A DNA stretch of 64,000 nt from Rhodobacteraceae bacterium MED-G08 (GTDB lineage Bacteria > Pseudomonadota > Alphaproteobacteria > Rhodobacterales > Rhodobacteraceae). This document shows positions 35,791 through 43,038 of the stretch, in pieces. The notes below the pieces were generated by a model. The model saw nothing but the letters and a program-made list of their open reading frames with translations, did no database searches and was not told the DNA's origin. Made by a program: the position numbers and the translations under genes. Positions within the stretch are counted from its first letter, which is position 1. Every line of letters begins with the position of its first letter. The stretch lies in NCBI GenBank assembly GCA_002457055.1, contig NTKT01000001.1, positions 1-64,000 on the forward strand, given 5' to 3'.

Positions 35791-36117
35791 TTAACACGGT
35801 TAAAGCCAGAAAACTCACTTTTATTGACCTTACTTTGATATGATTGATTTGTATTCATGTTGAATTTTAAGTGGAATCGACTTTCTTCAAAATGCCATCA
35901 TTATTAACCAACAGGAACTTTTTTTTCCCATGGGTTGATTTTTAATAAGCCTGGCTCTAGGCTGATAAGGTCTCGTTACAGTATGTGGGCAATTAACGGT
36001 GGAGGAATTACTTGTTTAAAAAATTACTAAAAGCGATTTTTGTTGACAAAATGAACAACACAGCCACCATCAAAAAATGTGATTTAATCTGAATCATTAA
36101 TCACGGGGAGGAAAAAT
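35791..36117 (+). promoter_or_regulatory. 327-bp leader between tRNA-Glu and tctC
   Basis: This stretch has no convincing gene. A perfect -35-like TTGACA lies at 36043-36048, but no good -10 box is seen at 16-18 bp. A strong ribosome-binding site (GGGGAGG) precedes the tctC ATG. Short T-runs after the tRNA could serve as its terminator but have no clear stem. The promoter of the whole tctC-to-tauE operon must lie here. Confidence 0.4.
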
Positions 36118-37146
36118 ATGAACTTTAATTTCAGAACACCAATTTCGGCTGTTGTAACAGCAGCTGCACTTACTGCTTTTACCGGCGCTGCTCTGGCGGG
36201 TGAGTGTAGAGTTTCAGAAGCGAGCATGGCAAAACCAGGAGGTTTTCCTGATCGAGCTTTGACAATGATAGTACCATATGGGCCAGGAGGTGGTTCAGGA
36301 CAGGTCGCTGCTGCCATGGCAGAGGCAGTAACAGAATTAACTTCTGTAAGTATAAATCGCGATCATAAACCAGGTGGCTCAGGCACTGTGGGTATGACCG
36401 CATATATGGCGGCACCAGCCGATGGATATACAGTTTTAGAACACATCGATGATGCGTCATCTGCACATGCCTTAGATTCGAGCAAACCCAATCCTGCGGT
36501 TGATTTGATTCCGCTTGTTATATCTCAAGTTACCTTTTCACAAATTTACATCAGAACCAATGAAACTCGATATACAGACTGGCCTAGTTTTGTTGAATGG
36601 GTTCGAGCACAAGATGGAAAAGCCACTATAGCAAACGTGTCGAAAGAAGGGTCCATGGAGCGCGTAATAATGAAATTTATTACTGAAGCCTCAGACATGG
36701 AAATACAACAAATTTCATTTGACAAAGGTGCACCAAGATACGGGGCACTGCTTGGTGGCCAAGTTGATGCTCTCTTTGAACAGCCAGGTGATGTGCGAAA
36801 ATTTCTAGATGCTGATAATTTTAAACCAATACTAACAGTGTTCAATGAACGCCCAGGTGCATTTAGCGATGTTCCGACGCACAAAGAGATGGGCATGGAT
36901 TTTGAACCGTTACTTCGTTTCAGAGGTTTTTATGTTCATAAAGATGCGCCCTCTGACAGAGTTGACTGGTTAAAATGGGCTTTCCAGCGTGGTTATTGTG
37001 AGGATAGTTATCAAGCATTCAATGAGAGTAAATTCATGACTGTAATTGACAGCTACCGCGATACGGACGGTGCCATAGAGATGATCAATGGTGCTATAGC
37101 TCAGTATCGAGACGTTTACAAACAAATGGGTTTAGACGTTAAATAA
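36118..37146 (+). CDS. Tripartite tricarboxylate transporter periplasmic binding protein (TctC family)
   Basis: This 342-residue exported protein has a signal peptide (cleavage after about residue 28, GAALAG) and the TctC/Bug domain with LTMIVPYGPGGGSGQVAAA and DRVDWLKWAFQRG. TTT binding proteins capture small carboxylates or other anions and pass them to TctA and TctB. In this operon the downstream SauS- and SauT-like enzymes suggest a C2 acid such as sulfoacetate as ligand; that is inference. A perfect hairpin follows the gene and could set its expression above that of tctB and tctA. Confidence 0.92.
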   Translation: MNFNFRTPISAVVTAAALTAFTGAALAGECRVSEASMAKPGGFPDRALTMIVPYGPGGGSGQVAAAMAEAVTELTSVSINRDHKPGGSGTVGMTAYMAAPADGYTVLEHIDDASSAHALDSSKPNPAVDLIPLVISQVTFSQIYIRTNETRYTDWPSFVEWVRAQDGKATIANVSKEGSMERVIMKFITEASDMEIQQISFDKGAPRYGALLGGQVDALFEQPGDVRKFLDADNFKPILTVFNERPGAFSDVPTHKEMGMDFEPLLRFRGFYVHKDAPSDRVDWLKWAFQRGYCEDSYQAFNESKFMTVIDSYRDTDGAIEMINGAIAQYRDVYKQMGLDVK

Positions 37147-37176
37147 AAGAACCTATTAACGGTTAAAAAAATAAAA

Positions 37177-37198
37177 GTCCGCGACATCTGTCGCGGAC
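37177..37198 (+). terminator. Intercistronic hairpin between tctC and tctB
   Basis: A perfect 10-bp inverted repeat GTCCGCGACA-TC-TGTCGCGGAC (effective 4-base loop) sits in the 73-bp gap after tctC. It is preceded by an A-run and not followed by a T-tract, so on the plus strand it is more likely an RNA-stabilising or attenuating hairpin than a full terminator. Such structures often raise binding-protein mRNA relative to the membrane genes. Confidence 0.75.
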
Positions 37199-37219
37199 CT
37201 GTTATTTGAAAGAATATTC

Positions 37220-37777
37220 ATGGGCAATCTTAAAAATTCCGATCTGGTTGAGATAGTTTTCTGGCTGCTGATAGCAGTAATTTTCTTTTCGGTAAGTTTT
37301 AACTTCAATCAACCAATTGAGATTTATAAGTTCGGCGCGACTGGATGGCCTCGGGTGATTCTGGCACTTATAGGTTTAGCCGCACTTGGCAATCTGTACC
37401 ATTCTTTCAAGAATGGATCAAAAACTCAAAAAGGTAGAGTTGGCGCCAGCGAGGCACCAGATCAAGTCTATTATTCTTCTTTGACCGATTATTTAAAAAC
37501 AGCATGGATCCTTGTTATTCCACTTCTCTATGCAATCTCTTTAAAACCTGTCGGTTTTTATTTTGGCACACCATTCTTTATTGCATTGGTAATGCTTGCT
37601 TGGGGTGAACGCAGAGTCAAATTCATTTTACTGAGCACTTTATTTATCTACGCGCTCTTAATTATACTTTTCATGTTCATTTTAAATGCCCCTCTTCCGC
37701 AAGGGAATGTATCACCGTTTTATGATTTCAGTGCTTTTATGTTAAAAATGAAAACACAATTTGATCAACTTTTTTGA
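37220..37777 (+). CDS. Tripartite tricarboxylate transporter small membrane subunit (TctB family)
   Basis: The 185-residue TctB-like subunit has about four predicted transmembrane helices (IVFWLLIAVIFFSVSF, GWPRVILALIGLAALG, AWILVIPLLYAI, FILLSTLFIYALLIILF) and a polar stretch of about 30 residues after the second. Its position between the binding protein and the large TctA subunit supports the call, since TctB sequence is weakly conserved. It ends 12 bp before tctA. Confidence 0.87.
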   Translation: MGNLKNSDLVEIVFWLLIAVIFFSVSFNFNQPIEIYKFGATGWPRVILALIGLAALGNLYHSFKNGSKTQKGRVGASEAPDQVYYSSLTDYLKTAWILVIPLLYAISLKPVGFYFGTPFFIALVMLAWGERRVKFILLSTLFIYALLIILFMFILNAPLPQGNVSPFYDFSAFMLKMKTQFDQLF

Positions 37778-37789
37778 TGGTAGTATTAA

Positions 37790-39280
37790 ATGCTCGATAA
37801 TTTTCTTACCGGAACTGCTACACTCTTTGGGGATCCATTTACTGTAGGAATTTTTATTTTTGGTGTAATAGGTGGTATGCTTTTTGGAGCGATACCAGGC
37901 GTGAGTATGCTGACTCTTGCCGCAATCCTACTTCCCTTTACCGCGGACTTATCACCATCTCAAGGTGTCATGCTTTTTGCGGTGATTTACTGTACCGGAA
38001 CTTACGGCGGAGCAATAACGGCCATTTTATTTAATATTCCTGGTGCTCCAGAAAACGCACCAACAGCTTTTGATGGGTATCCAATGACGCAAAAGGGTAT
38101 GGCAGGAAAAGCAGTTGGTGCTGCAGTGTTATGCTCAGCCGTTGGGGGGGTTGCATCAGCAATTGTGATGATGAGCGCAACGGAACCACTTGCTCAATGG
38201 GCAATTATGAACATTGGCCCTCCAGAAATCTTTGCATTAGTTTTTTTTGGTCTAGCTGTTGCTTCATCTGTTGGCGGGCGAACTATTTGGAAAGGTTGGT
38301 TGTCAGTACTTTTAGGACTGTTAATAGCAACAATTGGCCAAGACCCCGTTGGCGGCATAAACCGTTTCAACTTTGGTTTCAGTGATCTGGCAGCAGGCAT
38401 TGCTTTTGTACCCGCAATTCTCGGTTTTTTTGCTGTTTCAGAAATTTTTGTTCAAGCAGAAAAGAAGGTGAGTGGTAACTACAGCGCTCCAAAGTTTAGT
38501 GTGGACTTCCCCACATTTTTTGAGCTTTGGGCTCACAAAATTGCAGTAATTAGATCGATATTAGTAGGTTTCTTTTGCGGCATACTACCCGGAATTGGCG
38601 CAACGCTGGCAGCATTTATGGGTTACGGAGAAGCAGTGCGTTGGTCTAAAAATAAATCTGACTTTGGAAAGGGAAAACTCGAGGGAGTTATTTCTTCAGA
38701 GACGGCAAATAATGCAGCAACTGGTGCAGCAATGATACCATTATTAGCATTAGGGCTTCCCGGTGGCGCCTTAACGGCAATGATGGTTGCAGTCTTTCAA
38801 ATGCACGACCTAGAACCTGGACCATTAGTTTTTTATAACTCACCAGATTTAATTTGGATTGTTTTTGCAGGTATGTTTTATGCTAATCTGTCTATTCTAT
38901 TTATTGGCCTATTAGAAACAAAAACCATTCTTTATTTGCTGAAGATTCCATTCCAATTCCTGGCACCCATGATTTTAATGCTGGCAAGTATTGGAGCTTA
39001 CATAAGCAGGGGTTTAGTTCTAGATGTCATAGTAATGTTTGCAGCTGGTGTGATTGGTTTTCTACTGCGCCGGTCCGGATACTCAATACCAGGAATAGTA
39101 TTAGGCCTAATTCTAGGAAAGATTGGAGAGCAAAATTTTGCTCAAGGCATGCAAATGGTTCATTATGATTTAGGAACCTATTTCTCAAGACCAATTTGTA
39201 CAATTTTAATTATTGCTGGAGTATTAACATTAGTTAAAAGTCTGCACTCAGCCTTCTTTGCTAAGCATGTTGAGTCATAA
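37790..39280 (+). CDS. Tripartite tricarboxylate transporter large membrane subunit (TctA family)
   Basis: TctA is the 12-TM transport subunit. The 496-residue protein has the family repeats GVIGGMLFGAIPGVSMLTLAA and FCGILPGIGATLAAFMGYGEA (split), IFNIPGAPENAPTAFDGYPM-type sequence in the first half, and ALGLPGGALTAMMVAVF in the second. It is the third gene of a complete TTT transporter and is followed directly by the aldehyde dehydrogenase gene. Confidence 0.94.
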   Translation: MLDNFLTGTATLFGDPFTVGIFIFGVIGGMLFGAIPGVSMLTLAAILLPFTADLSPSQGVMLFAVIYCTGTYGGAITAILFNIPGAPENAPTAFDGYPMTQKGMAGKAVGAAVLCSAVGGVASAIVMMSATEPLAQWAIMNIGPPEIFALVFFGLAVASSVGGRTIWKGWLSVLLGLLIATIGQDPVGGINRFNFGFSDLAAGIAFVPAILGFFAVSEIFVQAEKKVSGNYSAPKFSVDFPTFFELWAHKIAVIRSILVGFFCGILPGIGATLAAFMGYGEAVRWSKNKSDFGKGKLEGVISSETANNAATGAAMIPLLALGLPGGALTAMMVAVFQMHDLEPGPLVFYNSPDLIWIVFAGMFYANLSILFIGLLETKTILYLLKIPFQFLAPMILMLASIGAYISRGLVLDVIVMFAAGVIGFLLRRSGYSIPGIVLGLILGKIGEQNFAQGMQMVHYDLGTYFSRPICTILIIAGVLTLVKSLHSAFFAKHVES

Positions 39281-39295
39281 ATAGAAGGATGCAAG

Positions 39296-40705
39296 TTGGT
39301 TGACGATATAGAAATCCAAGAAATAGATAAACTTGTTGCCACAGCAAGAAAGGCACAGCAAAACTATGAGGCGAGAGGATCACAGGAAATATTCGACTTA
39401 GCCTGTCAGGCAGTAGGTTGGGCCTTGATGCAACCCGAGAACAACAGTGACCTTTCAAAACTTGCTGTTAGTGAAACTGGGCTTGGAAACGTTCAAGATA
39501 AAATTCAAAAAAATCATAATAAAACCCTCGGTCTTTTACGGGACCTTAAAGACATAAAATCTTTCGGGCATATCTATGACGATGATGTGAAAGGATTATC
39601 TGTTTATTTTCGACCCAAGGGTGTTATCGCGGCAATTGTACCATCGACCAATCCACTAGCAACGCCAACTAATAACATAATAAATGCGCTTAAAACAGGT
39701 AATTCAATTATTATTGCGCCATCCCCAAAGGGTGCCGCACCATTTTCCGTGTTATTAAAACACATTCGAAAAAATTTAGCAGATGTAGGCATAGACCCTA
39801 ATTTGGTCCAAATGCTGCCCGCTCCGCCCTCAAAGCCTAAAACCCAACGGTTAATGGAACTGGCAGACCTACTAGTTGTCACCGGATCCCAGAATAATGT
39901 TCAAGCAGGATACTCCTCTGGGACACCCGCTCTAGGTGTGGGACAGGGAAATGTAGTCACAATTTTAGATGAAACCGCAGACGTTGATGATGCTGCGGAA
40001 AAAATTGCTAAGTCTAAAACTTTTGATAATGCCACTTCGTGCTCATCAGAAAATTCAGTAATTGTTGTACGTTCCATATATAACGAGGCACTTGTTGCCC
40101 TTAAGAGGGCTGGTGGCTTAGTATTAGACGAAACGGAGACGGAACGAGTCATTAATTTACATTGGCAGAATGGTAAAATGAATGCTGCGCTTCTTGCTCA
40201 AGATATCGATGTTATACTTGATAAGACCGAGCTAACAGACAGGGCGGACGAAAACACACGTTTTCTAATCTTGCCGACAGCAGCAGCAGGGCAGAATGCG
40301 ATTGCCAGTGGCGAGAAAATGTCACAATTCCTAACACTTTATCAGGCAGAAGACTTTGACCACGCTTTAAACTTAGCAATCAAAATACAAGAGTATCAAG
40401 GTGCTGGCCATTCACTAGGCCTCCATTCTAAAAATGATGAAAGGGCCCACCAGTTGGCGATGGAAGCAAAAACCTGTCGCGTAATCGTTAATCAAGCACA
40501 CTGCTTCGCAACCGGCGGTTTTTTTAATAATGGCTTACCATTTTCTTTATCCATGGGTTGCGGGAGTTGGGGTGGAAACTCAATAGATGGAAATCTCAAT
40601 TGGGAGCACTTCGTCAATAAAGTTAAAATCGTACGTGTCATCGAAGAAAATAAACCTGATTTAGAAGATGTATTTGGCGAATACTGGACCAAAGTCTTGC
40701 CATGA
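39296..40705 (+). CDS. CoA-acylating aldehyde dehydrogenase, SauS-like (probable sulfoacetaldehyde dehydrogenase)
   Basis: The 469-residue protein belongs to the CoA-acylating aldehyde dehydrogenase group, with VPSTNPLATPTNNIINAL, a catalytic Cys at about residue 249 (NATSCSSENS) and the C-terminal MGCGSWGGNS. It most resembles sulfoacetaldehyde dehydrogenase SauS, which interconverts sulfoacetyl-CoA and sulfoacetaldehyde. The start is a TTG with AGAAGG upstream. The next gene, a CoA ligase, overlaps it by 4 bp, so the ligase would supply its acyl-CoA. Other acyl-CoA/aldehyde couples (glycolyl, oxalyl) cannot be excluded. Confidence 0.78.
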   Translation: MVDDIEIQEIDKLVATARKAQQNYEARGSQEIFDLACQAVGWALMQPENNSDLSKLAVSETGLGNVQDKIQKNHNKTLGLLRDLKDIKSFGHIYDDDVKGLSVYFRPKGVIAAIVPSTNPLATPTNNIINALKTGNSIIIAPSPKGAAPFSVLLKHIRKNLADVGIDPNLVQMLPAPPSKPKTQRLMELADLLVVTGSQNNVQAGYSSGTPALGVGQGNVVTILDETADVDDAAEKIAKSKTFDNATSCSSENSVIVVRSIYNEALVALKRAGGLVLDETETERVINLHWQNGKMNAALLAQDIDVILDKTELTDRADENTRFLILPTAAAGQNAIASGEKMSQFLTLYQAEDFDHALNLAIKIQEYQGAGHSLGLHSKNDERAHQLAMEAKTCRVIVNQAHCFATGGFFNNGLPFSLSMGCGSWGGNSIDGNLNWEHFVNKVKIVRVIEENKPDLEDVFGEYWTKVLP

Positions 40706-42243
40706 GCTACATCACTTCACCCTCAACCTTAATTGAGCAAGTTGATTACAATGGAAATAATTTTGGAAATTTAACATGGTTAATTTCTCCTGAAAGTGGA
40801 TCAACAGTATCGTACGCTTCAGCCAGAAATAAAATAGTAGAAATAGCGAACCATCTGAAAGGCAAGGACTTACCACCGGGATCAAAAATTGCAGTTGCTG
40901 CCAATAATGGTATCGGCTCTTGTTTGACTACACTTGGCATAATCTATGCTGGCCACATAGCGCTTCCATTGAATCTAGTCGCTGGTGCTAAAATTATCGC
41001 CTACACAATTAATCATTCTGAAACAGTTTTGATATTCACCGCAGATGAGTGTAAAACCCTGATTTCTGAAGCTTTATATGACTGTGAAAATGAGATAGAC
41101 ATAATAAGCTTAGACCCAGAGTTTGGTCCACTGTGGACGGAAGAAATTCCTGAAGAACCCTTCGAACCACTAACAAATATCGCAACTGAAGAAGTAGCGG
41201 TAATAATGTATACATCAGGCACAACGGGCAACCCAAAAGGCGTCATGCTTAGCCATTCAAATTTACTTGCTGCAGGTCGCTATATTTCGTCAGGGCATGA
41301 TGTGGCGCATAAAGACGTAGCACTATGTGTTCTACCCATCTATCACATAAACGGACTTTGCGTGACTGTTATGGGAACGCTTGCCTCAGCTAGTACTCTA
41401 GTCATACCCCACCGTTTTTCAGTGAGTGCTTTTTGGAGGCTAATAGAAACCTACAGGTGCAGTTGGTTTTCTGCTGTACCAACACAGTATTCTTACATTC
41501 TTCATAACAAAGATATGCCAGGAAAAATCTCTTGCTTGCGCTTTGCTAGATCTGCTTCTGCCCCACTATCCCCAGAGATACATCGTAAATTTGAAGAGCG
41601 CTTTAAAGTGCCAATAATTGAAACAATGGGGCTAACCGAAACAGGTTCGCAAATTTCCACAAACCCATTGCCACCCCAAACTCGAAAGATAGGCTCTCCT
41701 GGCAAAGCATACGGAAATAAACTTATGATCGGGAATAATGCCGGTGATGAAATGGCGCGAGGCATTACAGGGGAAATATTAGTTAAAGGTGATAACGTAA
41801 TGAAGGGGTATTTCAAGCAGCCGGATGAAACTGCCAAAACAATTAATGAAAACGGCTGGCTTAAAACAGGTGACTTAGGCTACATGGATGAGGATGGCTA
41901 TATTTTTGTAACTGGTCGTATAAAAGAATTAATAATTAAAGGTGGTGAAAATATAGCTCCAAGAGAAATTGACGAAGCACTACTGGATCACGAAAGTGTG
42001 CTTGAGGCGGCGGCTTTTGCAGTGCCATGTGAAAATTATGGTGAAAGAGTAGAAGCGTGCGTTATCCCAAGAGAAAGTATTAAACTGAACTTAAAAAGTC
42101 TGGATGAGCACTGCATAAAAAATATTGGTAAATTCAAATCACCTGATAAAATTCATGTTATGAAGGATCTGCCAAAAGGTCCGTCGGGAAAAATCCAGCG
42201 TTTGAAATTGTACAATCTTGTTTACCCCAAAGCAAAAATATAA
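40702..42243 (+). CDS. Acid-CoA ligase of the AMP-forming family, SauT-like
   Basis: This 513-residue adenylate-forming enzyme has the P-loop-like YTSGTTGNPKGVMLSH near residue 172, the A5 motif ETMGLTETG, the A7 motif GWLKTGDLGYMDEDGY, the hinge GRIKELIIKGGENIAPREI, and the catalytic Lys in GPSGKIQRL. It is coupled by a 4-bp overlap to the SauS-like gene. A ligase-reductase pair that turns an acid into its aldehyde is the arrangement of sauT-sauS in sulfoacetate degradation. Relatives include oxalyl-CoA and fatty-acyl-CoA synthetases, so the substrate is inferred from context. Confidence 0.75.
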   Translation: MSYITSPSTLIEQVDYNGNNFGNLTWLISPESGSTVSYASARNKIVEIANHLKGKDLPPGSKIAVAANNGIGSCLTTLGIIYAGHIALPLNLVAGAKIIAYTINHSETVLIFTADECKTLISEALYDCENEIDIISLDPEFGPLWTEEIPEEPFEPLTNIATEEVAVIMYTSGTTGNPKGVMLSHSNLLAAGRYISSGHDVAHKDVALCVLPIYHINGLCVTVMGTLASASTLVIPHRFSVSAFWRLIETYRCSWFSAVPTQYSYILHNKDMPGKISCLRFARSASAPLSPEIHRKFEERFKVPIIETMGLTETGSQISTNPLPPQTRKIGSPGKAYGNKLMIGNNAGDEMARGITGEILVKGDNVMKGYFKQPDETAKTINENGWLKTGDLGYMDEDGYIFVTGRIKELIIKGGENIAPREIDEALLDHESVLEAAAFAVPCENYGERVEACVIPRESIKLNLKSLDEHCIKNIGKFKSPDKIHVMKDLPKGPSGKIQRLKLYNLVYPKAKI

Positions 42244-42267
42244 ATCGGGCTCTATTCGGAGGTAACT

Positions 42268-43038
42268 TTGGACGTTAACTTACTTGAATACATTTTCCCA
42301 TCAAACAATCTAAGTGTTTTGGCGTTTATGTTAGTAACGTTTTTTTTATCTGGAATTGTAAAAGGTTTTTTGGGTATCGGGCTACCAGCGGCGGCTATGG
42401 CTTTACTTACACTAGTTTTAGAACCAACTCACGCCATTGCTCTTTTGGTGCTCCCGATTCTATTCACCAACCTTTTTCAATTCTTTAGGTCCAAACATAG
42501 AATAGAGTCGTTTCAAAAATATTGGCCGATGGGCATTACTATATTGATCAGTATATTTGTTACTTCTTTATTTATGTCCTTATACCCTAAAGAATTACTG
42601 ACAATTTCGATTGGCATCGCGATGGTCATATATGCTTTGAATGGCTTGGTTGGTCTAAAATTAAAAATTAATGGTGGAAATGCACTACAATTTTTTTTTG
42701 GAATGATCTCAGGTATTCTTGGAGGACTAAGTTCGATATGGTCTCCTCCAGTAGCCATGTATCTAATAGCTAGAGGCCTAGACAAGGAAAGATTCATTTC
42801 AGCGTCCGGATTTTTATTTCTGGTCGGCGCCGCCCCATTCGCAATTGGCTTGTATATTGGCGAGGTATTAACTCTTCAGATAATTGCCCAATCAATTTTT
42901 GGTCTGTTATTTGTATTGCTAGGTTTCTACTTTGGGGAAAGTTTAAGAAAACGTGTAACTCAAAATTGGTTTGAAAAAGCTTTATTGACAGCTTTCTGCA
43001 TAATGGGAGTAAGGTTAATTGGCGTAGGCTTATTTTAA
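42268..43038 (+). CDS. TauE/SafE family anion exporter
   Basis: The 256-residue membrane protein has about eight hydrophobic segments and the TauE/SafE repeat start GIVKGFLGIGLPAAAMALL, with a second copy near GMISGILGGLSSIWSPPVAMY. Family members export sulfite or sulfoacetate. The start is a TTG five bases after GGAGG. As the last gene of the operon, it fits disposal of sulfite from sulfonate breakdown. The family also contains transporters for other anions. Its end overlaps the convergent FAD/Fe-S gene by 4 bp. Confidence 0.85.
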   Translation: MDVNLLEYIFPSNNLSVLAFMLVTFFLSGIVKGFLGIGLPAAAMALLTLVLEPTHAIALLVLPILFTNLFQFFRSKHRIESFQKYWPMGITILISIFVTSLFMSLYPKELLTISIGIAMVIYALNGLVGLKLKINGGNALQFFFGMISGILGGLSSIWSPPVAMYLIARGLDKERFISASGFLFLVGAAPFAIGLYIGEVLTLQIIAQSIFGLLFVLLGFYFGESLRKRVTQNWFEKALLTAFCIMGVRLIGVGLF

